Assembly: GCA_044228285.1 (NCBI GenBank)
Contig: JBGAVD010000008.1
Span: forward strand, 8,204-72,203
Source: JBBATK01 sp044228285
GTDB lineage: Bacteria > Bacteroidota > Ignavibacteria > Kapaibacteriales > NICIL-2
Direction of reading: 5' to 3'
DNA length: 64,000 bases
Position 1 is the first letter of the stretch, and each line of letters begins with the position of its first letter. Positions 32,840 through 42,531 of this stretch are shown here, piece by piece. Made by a program: the position numbers and the translations under genes. The notes under the pieces were generated by a model that searched no databases, was not told where the DNA came from, and saw only the letters and a list, made by a program, of their open reading frames with translations.

Positions 32840-34246
32840 ATGAATGAAGGCTCAATCGTCCAGGTCATTGGTCCGGTAGTCGACGTAGAATTTTCCAACG
32901 GCCAGATTCCTCCTGTCCTCAACGCTTTACGTATTCCACGCACTTCAGCAGAAGGCAAGGATGAAGTGTTGATTTGTGAAGTGCAGCAGCACTTGGGTGA
33001 GGATCGTGTACGTACCATCGCAATGGATTCTACCGACGGCTTGGTTCGTGGTATGAAGGCTATTGATACCGGTGAGCCAATCATGGTTCCTGTTGGACCT
33101 CAAGTATTGGGTCGTATCATGAACGTCATTGGCGAAGCCATCGACAACGGTGCTGCGCTGGATACTTCTAAGCGTTATCCAATTCACCGCCTTCCACCAA
33201 AATTCTCCTCCCTTTCTACCAACAAGGAAATGTTTGAGTCTGGTATAAAGGTAATCGATCTTATTGAGCCGTACACCAAGGGTGGTAAGACAGGTTTGTT
33301 CGGTGGTGCTGGTGTTGGAAAGACCGTTATCATTCAAGAGTTGATCAACAACATCGCGAAGCAGCACGGTGGATTCTCCGTATTCGCTGGTGTAGGTGAG
33401 CGTACTCGTGAAGGAAACGACTTGTTCTTGGAAATGACTGAGTCTGGCGTTATTGCAAAGACCTCGATGGTGTTCGGTCAGATGAACGAGCCACCAGGAG
33501 CTCGTGCACGTGTTGCTCTTACTGCTCTTGCTATTGCAGAGTATTTCCGTGATGAAGAAGGTCGTGACGTGTTGCTCTTCGTCGACAACATTTTCCGTTT
33601 TACGCAAGCAGGCTCCGAGGTATCCGCTCTTCTTGGTCGTATGCCATCGGCTGTAGGTTATCAGCCAACATTGGCAACCGAGATGGGTGTATTGCAAGAG
33701 CGTATCGCTTCAACAGACCGTGGTTCTATCACCTCCGTTCAGGCGGTATACGTACCTGCAGATGACTTGACAGATCCTGCTCCAGCAAATACCTTTACCC
33801 ACTTGGATGCGACAACCGTATTGTCTCGTTCAATCGCTGAGCTTGGATTGTACCCTGCGGTAGATCCACTGGATTCTACCTCGCGTATTTTGGATCCACT
33901 CATTGTTGGACAAGAACACTATGATGTAGCAATGCGTGTGAAGCGTACCTTGCAGAGCTACAAGGACTTGCAGGACATCATCAACATCCTTGGTATGGAT
34001 GAGTTGAGTGAAGATGATAAGCAAACCGTTTATCGCGCACGGAAGATCCAAAAGTTCTTCTCACAGCCATTCCACGTTGCAGAGCAGTTCACAGGTTTTG
34101 CTGGCCGCTACGTGAAGATCGAAGATACCGTTGCTGGTTTCAAGGCAATTCTCAACGGTGACGTTGATGAAATTCCAGAGAATTACTTCTCGTACAAGGG
34201 TACTTTGGATGAAGTTGTCGATGCAGCAAAGAAAGCCGGCGCATAG
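32840..34246 (+). CDS. atpD: F1 ATP synthase beta subunit
   Basis: 468 aa, full length. Catalytic subunit of the F1 head. Walker A GGAGVGKT at 155-162, the catalytic glutamate region GVGERTREGNDLFLEM, Walker B VLLFVDNIFRFTQAGSEVSALLGRMPSAVGYQPTLATEMG, and the DELSEDD motif near 390-400 (LGMDELSEDDKQTVYRARKIQKFFSQPF). The start is ATG 32840 after GGTATTCGCA; the SD is weak. Its only ATP synthase neighbour is atpC, as in many Bacteroidota and Chlorobi, where beta-epsilon is separated from the main atp operon. Confidence 0.98.
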   Translation: MNEGSIVQVIGPVVDVEFSNGQIPPVLNALRIPRTSAEGKDEVLICEVQQHLGEDRVRTIAMDSTDGLVRGMKAIDTGEPIMVPVGPQVLGRIMNVIGEAIDNGAALDTSKRYPIHRLPPKFSSLSTNKEMFESGIKVIDLIEPYTKGGKTGLFGGAGVGKTVIIQELINNIAKQHGGFSVFAGVGERTREGNDLFLEMTESGVIAKTSMVFGQMNEPPGARARVALTALAIAEYFRDEEGRDVLLFVDNIFRFTQAGSEVSALLGRMPSAVGYQPTLATEMGVLQERIASTDRGSITSVQAVYVPADDLTDPAPANTFTHLDATTVLSRSIAELGLYPAVDPLDSTSRILDPLIVGQEHYDVAMRVKRTLQSYKDLQDIINILGMDELSEDDKQTVYRARKIQKFFSQPFHVAEQFTGFAGRYVKIEDTVAGFKAILNGDVDEIPENYFSYKGTLDEVVDAAKKAGA

Positions 34247-34302
34247 TAGTAGGCATGCAGAGCAGAGGATACGCGAGTCTGAATACACATTGAAGAACTG
34301 AT

Positions 34303-34725
34303 ATGTCTGGCACATTGCTTTCCATAGAAATCGTTACACCACAGAGCACGGCCTATAGCGCTACAGCACAGGCTATTACTCTGCCAGGAACTCTTGGTCC
34401 TTTCCAAATTCTCATCAATCACGCGCCTATTATTTCCTCTTTGGAATTAGGCATCGTAAAGATCATTGATGAGGAAGGCTTAGATGTATTCTTTGCCACA
34501 ACCGGCGGATTTGCCGAGGTGAAGAATAATGTTGTCTCGATCGTTGTCGAAACCGCCGAACTGGCTACTGCTATTAACCTAACTGAAGCTCGTGCCGCTC
34601 TGGCGCAAGCAGAAGCTCGTTTGTCGGGAATGAGCGACCAGATGTTGAAAGACGACGAGAAGAAGCTTATTCAGACAGCAAAGAATCGTGTCCACGCAGC
34701 TGAGTTAGCGAAAGAAGCTCACTAA
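34303..34725 (+). CDS. atpC: F1 ATP synthase epsilon subunit
   Basis: 140 aa. N-terminal beta-sandwich: LLSIEIVTPQSTAYSATAQAITLPGTLGPFQILINHAPIISSLELGIVKI, then FFATTGGFAEVKNNVVSIVVETAELA. The C-terminal helical hairpin ARAALAQAEARLSG ... TAKNRVHAAELAKEAH is the regulatory inhibitory element. It lies 56 bases after atpD, clearly cotranscribed, and is followed at 34758 by a strong terminator. Confidence 0.95.
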   Translation: MSGTLLSIEIVTPQSTAYSATAQAITLPGTLGPFQILINHAPIISSLELGIVKIIDEEGLDVFFATTGGFAEVKNNVVSIVVETAELATAINLTEARAALAQAEARLSGMSDQMLKDDEKKLIQTAKNRVHAAELAKEAH

Positions 34726-34757
34726 GCTGTCTGCGTTTCGCAAAGAGATATCTATGA

Positions 34758-34787
34758 AGCCCTGAGTTGTACTCAGGGCTTTTTTTG
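34758..34787 (+). terminator. Rho-independent terminator after atpC
   Basis: AGCCCTGAG (34758-34766) pairs with CTCAGGGCT (34772-34780), loop TTGTA, followed by TTTTTTT. A textbook terminator for atpDC. Confidence 0.93.
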
Positions 34788-34870
34788 TACACGGTAGAGC
34801 CGAACGCGGTGTTAGGGACGACGATACAGGCGGTTTAACGTGGAACGCTGACGAGATATGATATATTAGG

Positions 34871-35553
34871 CCAACAGCCCGGGGTTTCACCCCGAGCTGC
34901 CCTGAGATACGTCGCTCTTTCAGAGCTCTTCTATAATGCATGGCGTATACTCAATGGCGCATGTCCAACAGCCCGGGTTTCACCCCGAGCTGCCCTGAGA
35001 TACATCACTCTTTCAGAGCTCTTCTTTGGAGCATGCATGTTGCTGAAACCTACAATGTGAGGTTTCGTGTCTAACTGATTCCTTGCGACAATGTGATGAA
35101 TATCCATGTTCTTTGTAGTTACACGCGATGCCCAACAGTAGAGCTCTGAAGGAGCGAATTTATTCAGGGCAGCCCGGGGTGCAGCCCCGGGCTGTTGGTG
35201 AAATACGGAGCTGCCAAGCAATGAACATTGATAATACACTATCCATCCTAGTAGAGCTCTGAAAGAGCGAATCACCTCAGGGCAGCCCGGGGTGCAGCCC
35301 CGGGCTGTTGGTGAAACACGGAGCAGTCAAGCAATGAACATTGATAATACACCATCCATCTTAGAAGAGCTCTGAAAGAGCGAATTACCTCAGGGCAGCT
35401 CGGGGTGCAACCCCGGGCTGTTGGTGAAACACGGAGCTGCCCAGAGATACATCGCTCTTTCAGAGCTCTTCTTTGGTGCGTTGCATGTTGTCTATGCGCT
35501 ATGAATAACAATCCTTCGATCATCCAACAGCTCGAGGTGAAACCCTGGGCTGT
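34871..35553. repeat. Array of palindromic repeats (family 2)
   Basis: Copies of a roughly 58-base unit fill the 970-base gap between atpC and the sialidase-like gene. Two copies read plus-wise from CAACAGCCCGGGGTTTCACC to CTTTCAGAGCTCTTCT (34871-34932; 34965-35023). Three copies are inverted, running from GAGCTCTGAAAGAGCGAAT to CCCCGGGCTGTTGG (35141-35198, 35253-35311, 35367-35424). A half copy lies at 35444-35481 and a partial at 35524-35553. The inverted copies are spaced 112 and 114 bases, and their linkers are also repeated (AGCAATGAACATTGATAATA). The core CAGCCCGGGG-TGCAG-CCCCGGGCTG is a perfect hairpin. Not CRISPR: spacers are repeats too. Confidence 0.92.
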
Positions 35554-35695
35554 TAAAGGTTTCATTGTTAGCAATTACAACATCATATGATGATCGCGCG
35601 GCGCTCCGGCGCAACACGTCATTGTGTATTTTCGGAATAGACATTGAACCATTTTTTGATTGATCCAACGATCTATCCACCAGAACAAAAGTGAT

Positions 35696-37636
35696 ATGAA
35701 ACTCACACGACATCTCGGTTACGCTGCTCTTTCATTCTTCGCAATAGCCCTAGGGATACAGGTTATGCCGTTGCAGGCACAGGAGCGTGGATCTGATGAG
35801 GCGCAACATCTCCTTGAAGAGAAAATGCGCGCTTCGCCGGAATTGTTGCAGAGGTACGCACGTTGTACAACTATCGATCAGCGACGTCAAGTGTTGGATT
35901 CTCTACGCTCGCACGCGGCGCTCATCCGAAAACAAGCGGGAGGCTCTGTGCATATCAATGGAAGTTTTGCGAATGGGCAGGTGAGTAGTCCTGGAGATAA
36001 TGGATCTGAAATGCACGCGGCGATTAATCCGAAGGACTCAAACAACATGGTGTGTTCTGCTATGATGTCTGATGATTTCGGTGGACTCGCCTTTCCCATC
36101 TACTACACCAGAGACGGAGGCAAAACTTGGGCTAAGAGCAGTTTCGCACCCGCCCCTCCTGATTTGGAGGTGTTTATACTTGGTGGTGGTGATCCTATGT
36201 TTGCTTTTGATGCCGACGGGAAGCTGTACTTCTCGTGGATCGATTTGTTCTTTAGCCTTAGTAGCGCTCAGCCACCCATGGTAATGTACTGGGCTTCGTC
36301 AACTGACGGTGGTGAAAGCTGGGAACGAAATGCAAAGAGCGATAGCATAGCATCAGGCTATATCAACTTTGCTGACATGGATAACTCTCCATTGGTTGAT
36401 AAGCAATGGATGATGTGCGATCAAAGCAACTCTGCTGGTAGAAACAATCTCTATGCGAGTTTACTTCTCTATTATCCATCAGATCAACGCGTAGCTATGC
36501 GCATGAAAGGCGCAACTGAGCCTATCTTCCGCAGCAGTTTTCTGCGTCCAATAAGTAAGAACTACAGCTTCAATCAATTCACGAGCATTGATTGCGATGA
36601 TGAAGGCCGCGTGCACATGAGTTATGTTGGAGCACTACCCACCGACAGTATGCCCCTTGGTGAGTATCGTCTCTACCACATGCTTTCCAACGACCAAGGA
36701 TCAAGCTTCCAACCTGAAGTTCAGGTTAGCACAATTCGTTTTTTAAACTCGTTGCCAGGTGATCAAACATCAACCGAAGCGCCAGTTGGTATGTCGCGTG
36801 TTCAAGCTCTACCACAAATAGCCTGCGATAAGTACAGCGCTAGTGCACACCATGGCAATGTGTATCTGGCGTGGACAGCGCTGGGCACAAACTCGCGAGG
36901 CAGCCGCGGTTTGGATATCTACTTCAGTCGATCAACGGACCATGGATCTACATGGTCAACTCCTATCATCATAAATGATGATGCCTCACTCTCCGGAGGC
37001 AAGTTTAGTACACAGGCTTATGTGTCAATGACGGTGAGTCCGACAGGAGTTGTCGTGATGAGCTGGTATGATTTTCGGGAAGACGCCGAGAATCGTCGCG
37101 CGAAGTATTATATGACCTACTCCTTCGATGGCGGCAAAACGTTCATCAAGAACTTCGCGGTTTCTTCTATGCCAACCGACTTCAAGCTCTTTGCAGATGA
37201 CACAACCAAGAAGTTCGGAATGGGAGAGTACAATCAGGTGGTATGCTCCAAAGGCTATGCTATGCCTTTCTGGGGCGATGCCCGAAATGGTGAACGCAAA
37301 ATCTATACGGCTAAGATTCCCATCATTCCTAATCCTGAATCTGCCCAGGCTGTTAGCACACAATGTATAGACGATGGCATTCAACTTGACGCACCGCAAC
37401 CAAGTCCTGCACACCAACGCGCAACTCTACTGTGTCATCTCAATAGCGATAGAGTGTTGCGCGTAGAAATTGTTGATGCCCTTGGTAGAAGTTTGCAAGA
37501 GGTGCAGGAAATGAACGGACAGCTTGGAAGCAATACTATTCATATTGACTGCAGCAACCTGCCAAGTGGACTAGCGTTCGTGCGAGTTCTCAGTGGCAAT
37601 GCAGTTCTTAGTCATGCACTTGTTGTTCAACACTAA
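35696..37636 (+). CDS. Secreted sialidase-like (BNR-repeat) protein with T9SS domain
   Basis: 646 aa from ATG 35696. Signal peptide about 1-29 (ALSFFAIALGIQVMPLQAQ). The catalytic-like six-blade fold has four Asp-box motifs: YTRDGGKTWAK, SSTDGGESWER, SRSTDHGSTWST and YSFDGGKTFIK. It begins with a short helical pre-domain (DEAQHLLEEKMRASPELLQRYARC). The T9SS type-A domain ends the protein (PQPSPAHQRATLL, DCSNLPSGLAFVRVLSG, LSHALVVQH). The Asp boxes are structural; the catalytic Arg triad of sialidases is not certain, so it may only be a propeller binding protein. Confidence 0.82.
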   Translation: MKLTRHLGYAALSFFAIALGIQVMPLQAQERGSDEAQHLLEEKMRASPELLQRYARCTTIDQRRQVLDSLRSHAALIRKQAGGSVHINGSFANGQVSSPGDNGSEMHAAINPKDSNNMVCSAMMSDDFGGLAFPIYYTRDGGKTWAKSSFAPAPPDLEVFILGGGDPMFAFDADGKLYFSWIDLFFSLSSAQPPMVMYWASSTDGGESWERNAKSDSIASGYINFADMDNSPLVDKQWMMCDQSNSAGRNNLYASLLLYYPSDQRVAMRMKGATEPIFRSSFLRPISKNYSFNQFTSIDCDDEGRVHMSYVGALPTDSMPLGEYRLYHMLSNDQGSSFQPEVQVSTIRFLNSLPGDQTSTEAPVGMSRVQALPQIACDKYSASAHHGNVYLAWTALGTNSRGSRGLDIYFSRSTDHGSTWSTPIIINDDASLSGGKFSTQAYVSMTVSPTGVVVMSWYDFREDAENRRAKYYMTYSFDGGKTFIKNFAVSSMPTDFKLFADDTTKKFGMGEYNQVVCSKGYAMPFWGDARNGERKIYTAKIPIIPNPESAQAVSTQCIDDGIQLDAPQPSPAHQRATLLCHLNSDRVLRVEIVDALGRSLQEVQEMNGQLGSNTIHIDCSNLPSGLAFVRVLSGNAVLSHALVVQH

Positions 37637-37663
37637 CGACTTCTTACAAGCGACTTCTTTTCT

Positions 37664-37688
37664 ACGAGTGCCCCTTCGGGGCACTCGT
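37664..37688. terminator. UUCG-loop hairpin between convergent T9SS genes
   Basis: ACGAGTGCCCC (37664-37674) pairs with GGGGCACTCGT (37678-37688) through a C-TTCG-G tetraloop. No T-run follows on either strand (TATAAAA after), so it is a stable hairpin that probably ends both convergent transcripts by another route. Confidence 0.65.
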
Positions 37689-37742
37689 TATAAAAGAACT
37701 CCTGCAGAGAGGGTATCTTCAGCATCTCATCACGACTCACAT

Positions 37743-40259
37743 TTAATTCTTAATGAGCTGAAGTCTCTTAGTCCAGCCGTTGTAATTCAACTGCACCGTG
37801 TACACGCCATTCGACATGCTTTGAAGCGCGATGCTCAGTGCCATGTCTGGAAGCTGTGAAGACTGGAATGATTGTATGAGCACTCCACGAGCATCAAAAA
37901 CTTCAACTGTGCGAGGTTTTGTATCACCGTAGGACAGAGTACATGAGGTGGTAGCGGGGTTTGGATTGAGACGGATATTCTTCGCGATCTCGACCTCAAC
38001 ATCAGATACTATAGGTGCCGCTATAATGAGTTCAGATTGAGCAGAGCATCCGTTGATATTCGCTGCCACTACATAAACTTTTGTCGTATCTCCACTATTG
38101 CCTGTGACTTCAAAGTAAGGGTTGGTAGCACCTGGGATAGCTTTTCCATCAATGCCGAACCACTGATATGAATTATATCCCTTGAAAGTGGTGTCGACAA
38201 CGAGCTTGTTGAGCTCACGATTTACACGTGGTTTTGTCGGTTGGAAATGAAAAACGAGTCGAATGCTTTGAAGATCTGAAGTGTCGTTCAACGCTGTTAT
38301 ACCACGAACACTAAGTTGAATTGTCTTTTCCTGTAGTGATACGAGGCGAAGCACGCGAGACGTATCTCCAGTTGACCATAGAAGCTTAGAGAACTCATTC
38401 TCATTTGCTATACGGACAGTGATTGTGTCACCACCGCAGACAACAGTATCCGTGCTCGCAATCGCTGGTTGTGGGACGGGTATATACTTGATGATGGTGG
38501 ATGCACTATTTCCAGCGCGATCGACTGTCGTGACTTTCGCAGTTGCCGTATCACGCATATTGTTTGGTACTAGAGTCCAATGGACTGTTTCCGCAGTGCC
38601 GCCACTAAAAGGCTGCACTTTCAACGTGAATTTCTTGTTGGCATCTTCCAAGACAACTTTTGCCATGTTGCTACGAATGGCAGGATTGGACGGATAATCT
38701 GTAGTTGTTCCAGTGTAGCCTGCGCTGCTGCGAACCAAAGTGCTACCTGGCGCATCGCGGTCTGCGGCTTTGCTTAGATCAAGAGCGAATGCCCCTGCAG
38801 GGTTTCCATAAGAGTCATAGTCCGAGCCTCCATAGAGATAGACTCCAAATGGTTTAACGCCGCGTAAAGCGTAGACACCACTAGCAGATAGTATACACTC
38901 CTTGTAGCCATAGAGGAGTCCGTCTGGCATACGCTCTACATAGATGTTTTTGGCTGAAACTCCAGGTCCAAACTTACTTGCCAGAGATTGCCACTGAATT
39001 TTCCCATTCGTTGAGATTCCGAATTCGAGATCAGCAGGTACTGTGCTATCAGGATTCATGGGAAAAACGACTCCGCAGAAGTTCCGGGTGAAGTTAATCC
39101 CACCTTTCGTTCCTGGGGTACAGAAGATATAGGACGTGCCGAATTGTTCCCAAGGCATCACGTTCAGTTGGAATGGGTCGGTTGAAACGTTGTCATCGGA
39201 TTGTCCAGGGTTGTACACGGTAACACTAATAGGAGAAGTAGATGTCAAACTAAAGACACTATTGGTCGGGTCGATACGGCTAAAAAGCCATCCACTATTC
39301 TCCTGTCCACCTACTGCATTGAGTTGTCTCCAGGCTTGACCATTCAGTGAAATAGGGCAGTTACTTGTTCCTGCAAACACGCGTTCGTAGTAGCCGTACG
39401 TACGTGACTCATATCGAGGAACCAGGTAGTGCTTACCCCATTGTTCCATTGGCAGTAGTTGCTCCGTTATGAAATCGCACCATGGTTTGTCGACGGGTAC
39501 GTTTGCACACTGGTTTCCGCTAAGGACAGCAACTGGCTTATCAGCGCTTATAATGGAGCCTGTCATATCTCCTTCTTTTGAATTTGCGTCGTTTCCAACC
39601 ACCCAAACATCGCCAGCATTCATGGTGAAGTCCTTGGTATCACCTGGCTTCATACCACCGCCCGAACGTGTGATTGCTGGACCACCAAGTGTAAAATGGA
39701 CGTGCGTATTGTTTTCGGTCGCAACAATTGCCATTTCGCTCGGCAAAGAGTACCCACCATACATCCATGTCATGTCTGACATAGATGCACATATATACTT
39801 ATTGCCAAGAGCTTCTACTGGTAGTGCTAAGAAGCTATCGCTAGTGTAAGCAAAGCGAGTGACTCCATACACTATACAAGGCACGTCTGATGTGATATGG
39901 ATAGCAGCGCCCGGATAGACTTGCTCAGGAGGAATGCCGCCATTTGTGGGTTTAGAAAATGCTTGGCCATTTCCGGGACCAAGGCTTACAGGGACAACGT
40001 CATTGGCCTTGAGTACGAAGCTCTCCTTGTATCCTTTATCCACTACTTCAACCGTTGCAGTGCCATTAGCTACTGCAGCTATATACACCATGAGCCTGTT
40101 ATTTCCAGCCTCTTCGTAACAAGGAATAAAGGTGAAATAAAACTCTTGTCCGAGATTGCTCGGCTTGCTCAATTGTGGACCAAATTCGCCACTGAAAAGC
40201 GGTAGCTGAACTACTAGTAGTACGAACAGTACAATGAAGTTGCGAAGAGCGAGATTCAT
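37743..40259 (-). CDS. Large secreted IgGFc-binding-like protein with T9SS domain
   Basis: 838 aa from ATG 40259 (signal peptide NLALRNFIVLFVLLVVQLPLFSG). The first 480 residues resemble the IgGFc_binding domain: GQEFYFTFIPCYEE, RLMVYIAAVANGTATVEV, VPCIVYGVTRFAYTSDSFLALPVEALGNKYI, PSEMAIVATENNTHVHFTLGG, KPVAVLSGNQCANVP. An Ig-like and PKD-like middle follows (CGGDTITVRIANENEFSKLLWSTGDTSRVLRL). T9SS type A at the end (IRLNPNPATTSCTLSYG, SMSNGVYTVQLNYNG, ending LQLIKN). Likely adhesin. It was kept separate from the frame upstream of 40259, which lacks a signal. Confidence 0.85.
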   Translation of the reverse strand: MNLALRNFIVLFVLLVVQLPLFSGEFGPQLSKPSNLGQEFYFTFIPCYEEAGNNRLMVYIAAVANGTATVEVVDKGYKESFVLKANDVVPVSLGPGNGQAFSKPTNGGIPPEQVYPGAAIHITSDVPCIVYGVTRFAYTSDSFLALPVEALGNKYICASMSDMTWMYGGYSLPSEMAIVATENNTHVHFTLGGPAITRSGGGMKPGDTKDFTMNAGDVWVVGNDANSKEGDMTGSIISADKPVAVLSGNQCANVPVDKPWCDFITEQLLPMEQWGKHYLVPRYESRTYGYYERVFAGTSNCPISLNGQAWRQLNAVGGQENSGWLFSRIDPTNSVFSLTSTSPISVTVYNPGQSDDNVSTDPFQLNVMPWEQFGTSYIFCTPGTKGGINFTRNFCGVVFPMNPDSTVPADLEFGISTNGKIQWQSLASKFGPGVSAKNIYVERMPDGLLYGYKECILSASGVYALRGVKPFGVYLYGGSDYDSYGNPAGAFALDLSKAADRDAPGSTLVRSSAGYTGTTTDYPSNPAIRSNMAKVVLEDANKKFTLKVQPFSGGTAETVHWTLVPNNMRDTATAKVTTVDRAGNSASTIIKYIPVPQPAIASTDTVVCGGDTITVRIANENEFSKLLWSTGDTSRVLRLVSLQEKTIQLSVRGITALNDTSDLQSIRLVFHFQPTKPRVNRELNKLVVDTTFKGYNSYQWFGIDGKAIPGATNPYFEVTGNSGDTTKVYVVAANINGCSAQSELIIAAPIVSDVEVEIAKNIRLNPNPATTSCTLSYGDTKPRTVEVFDARGVLIQSFQSSQLPDMALSIALQSMSNGVYTVQLNYNGWTKRLQLIKN

Positions 40260-40904
40260 AGGTGCTCCGTATGGTGGTTTAAGTTCAATGTGTTGGTGAC
40301 TGGGGGTGCATATGCGTGAACGGAAGAGTGTCCACTGAGAATAGCACAGAGTCAAAATAGACAAATACGCTTCAACAAACAATGAAGAATTATGAGAGCG
40401 CAGATCATACTGTCGGTAGTTCAATTATCGTCATTTTTATGTCTGACGAGTGTATTTATGAACTCACATTGTGCATTGCATCATAAAAAGCGATAATTCT
40501 TGTTGCTCTCTGCGATTAAATGAGATAAAGAGATACAATACAGCAGTAAAGTAGCCCACATTGTGCTTTGGCAGTTCGCTTTTCAATCACTTCTTTCCAA
40601 CCTATAGTACCTAAACAGCGCGTCATGTAGTGTGTTTTGTAGATCCGCCGAGCAGAGGCTTCGCGTACATTCTTTTTGTCGATTGCTCGGCTAGCTATCC
40701 AGTGCTCGAAGGGTCGAGAATGGGTGCTTTGTATTTCAGTGGTATTCTGCTGTGTCATGGCCAATGACAGTGCGAAAGTTGGTTTTGATGGCTCAGTTCT
40801 GCCTAAATCGGCCCTACTGAGGCATAGCTCTTATCTGAGGCTTTCGAGTGCTCATGATTTCCGATTTTTGCACTCCACAACTGCAAACAACTGAACGATC
40901 TCAT
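40260..40904. other. 645-base gap between divergent T9SS gene and hutH
   Basis: Holds the two divergent control regions. I see no supported gene. It is AT-rich around 40360-40530. Short frames such as 40516-40764 on the minus strand and 40676-40894 on the plus strand have no coding character. No -7/-33 pair of good fit was found. Confidence 0.5.
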
Positions 40905-42419
40905 ATGTCTCTCATTCTCGACGGTTCACGTCTTAGTCTCGATCTCTTTGCCAAAGCTGTGTACGATCGCAGCACCATTATTGAACTGGATAGCACTGCT
41001 GCAAAGGCAGTGCAAGCGGCACGTACTCTGGTCGACAGCTGGGTAGAGCAGGGGAAGGTGATTTATGGAGTGACCACGGGTTTTGGTGAGTTTGCGAATG
41101 TCTTTATCGAACGTGATCAATTGGAAGCTCTGCAAGAGAACCTCATTCTCTCTCACGCCGTTGGCGCAGGCGAATGGTTGTCGTCCGATGTTGTGCGTGG
41201 CATGATGTTGTTGCGCATCAATGCCCTAGCCAAAGGACATAGTGGCATCCGATTGAGTACTCTTCAAACGCTGATTGACATCTTCAATAAGAACATTATT
41301 GCCGCTGTTCCGAGCCAAGGTTCTGTTGGAAGCTCTGGCGATCTGGTGCAGCTGTCGCATATCGCGCTGATGCTTATTGGCAAGGGACGTTGTCTATGTG
41401 CCGAGGGTGTTCGATCGAGCGCCGAGGTTCTGGCAGAGAACGGTATCGAGGCAGTGCGCCTTCAGGCAAAGGAAGGTCTGGCACTCATCAATGGCACGCA
41501 AATGCAATGCTCCGTTGGTGCTCTCGCTGTGCACAAGGCACAGCGCTTGGCAGAGATTGCCGACCTCGTAGGAGCCTTTAGCGCTGATGCCCTGCGCAGT
41601 ACGGATAGAGCATACGATCCTCGTTTGCATGCGTTGCGTCCATTCGACGGACAACAACGCAGCGCTTCGTTGCTACGCTCCTATATGAGTGGCAGCGAGA
41701 TTCGTGAGTCGCATCGAAGTGGTGACGGACGTGTTCAAGACGCTTATTCCATTCGCTGTATGCCGCAGGTTCATGGCGCTTCTCGAGATGCGATTTCGTA
41801 TGTACGTGGTATTATCTCGACGGAATTGAACTCAGCAAACGACAACCCGCTTATCTTTCCTGAACAAGGTGATCATCTTGAAGGCGGCAACTTCCATGGT
41901 CAACCGTTGGCTTTGGCGCTCGACTTTCTCGCTATTGCTTGCTCCGAACTTGCAAACATTAGTGAACGTCGCACTGAACGCATGGTCAATGGTGCGCTCA
42001 GCAATGGTCTCCCGCGCTTTCTTACAAAGAATGGCGGTGTACAAAGCGGGATGATGATTGCGCAATACACGGCGGCTAGTATCGTGAGCGAGAATAAAGT
42101 CCTTGCTCACCCAGCTAGCGTTGATTCCATCCCAACAAGTGCCAATCAAGAAGATCATAATTCAATGGGCAGCATCGCTGCCCTCAAGGCAATGAAGGTC
42201 GTAGAGAACTTACAGACGGTACTCGCTGTTGAACTCCTCTGCGCTGCACAGGCTATCGACTTCTTGCGTCCATTAAAAAGTAGCCCAATCCTTGAAGCAC
42301 TCCATTCTGTTGTGCGCACTCGCGTTCCATTTGCGGAGACTGATCGTGTACTGTATGATGATCTCGCTGCTGTTCGATTGCTTATTGAAGATGGTAGTGT
42401 TGAGTCGGTAATGGGGTAG
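40905..42419 (+). CDS. hutH: Histidine ammonia-lyase
   Basis: 504 aa. It deaminates histidine to urocanate. The autocatalytic MIO motif is Ser-Ser-Gly (143-145, GSVGSSGDLVQLSH) where most HALs have Ala-Ser-Gly. Histidine-type markers: NLILSHAVGAG (His84), GNFHGQPLALALDFLAIA, GLPRFLTKNGGVQSGMMIAQYTAASIVSENK and SANQEDHNSMGS. Length and end match HAL. The start is ATG 40905; the extra upstream frame has no similarity. No other hut gene is present, so it may stand alone here. Downstream lie family-1 repeats and a GH5 gene. Confidence 0.93.
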   Translation: MSLILDGSRLSLDLFAKAVYDRSTIIELDSTAAKAVQAARTLVDSWVEQGKVIYGVTTGFGEFANVFIERDQLEALQENLILSHAVGAGEWLSSDVVRGMMLLRINALAKGHSGIRLSTLQTLIDIFNKNIIAAVPSQGSVGSSGDLVQLSHIALMLIGKGRCLCAEGVRSSAEVLAENGIEAVRLQAKEGLALINGTQMQCSVGALAVHKAQRLAEIADLVGAFSADALRSTDRAYDPRLHALRPFDGQQRSASLLRSYMSGSEIRESHRSGDGRVQDAYSIRCMPQVHGASRDAISYVRGIISTELNSANDNPLIFPEQGDHLEGGNFHGQPLALALDFLAIACSELANISERRTERMVNGALSNGLPRFLTKNGGVQSGMMIAQYTAASIVSENKVLAHPASVDSIPTSANQEDHNSMGSIAALKAMKVVENLQTVLAVELLCAAQAIDFLRPLKSSPILEALHSVVRTRVPFAETDRVLYDDLAAVRLLIEDGSVESVMG

Positions 42420-42427
42420 TGGGTCTG

Positions 42428-42508
42428 CTTGAGACAGTGACCTGTCTGTTTTCGAAAGTGATGTGTCTGCTTGAGACAGTGAGAGCCTCAGCTTCGCTGA
42501 GACCCTCA
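42428..42508. repeat. Palindromic repeat (family 1), 5' of the GH5 gene
   Basis: The 29-base core at 42480-42508 (TGAGAGCCTCAGCTTCGC...) matches the inverted cores at 14317-14345. It is preceded by two copies of the arm TCTGCTTGAGACAGTGA at 42424-42440 and about 42466-42481. A fragment, GAGACCCTCATGAG, continues to the GH5 start codon. Confidence 0.85.
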
Positions 42509-42531
42509 CACCTTTTAGAGACCCTCATGAG

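Noticed and set aside
32945..33697. 250-codon minus-strand frame opposite atpD
   Set aside because: It is antisense to a strongly conserved gene with complete motifs; codon choice of atpD explains its openness, and it has no domain or start signal.
34871..35553. CRISPR array
   Set aside because: Units occur in both orientations, linkers are themselves repeated, and no cas gene is present.
34705..35590. Several 60-114-codon frames in the repeat array, rich in RALKER and PGAAPRAAL
   Set aside because: They are translations of the palindromic repeats, not genes.
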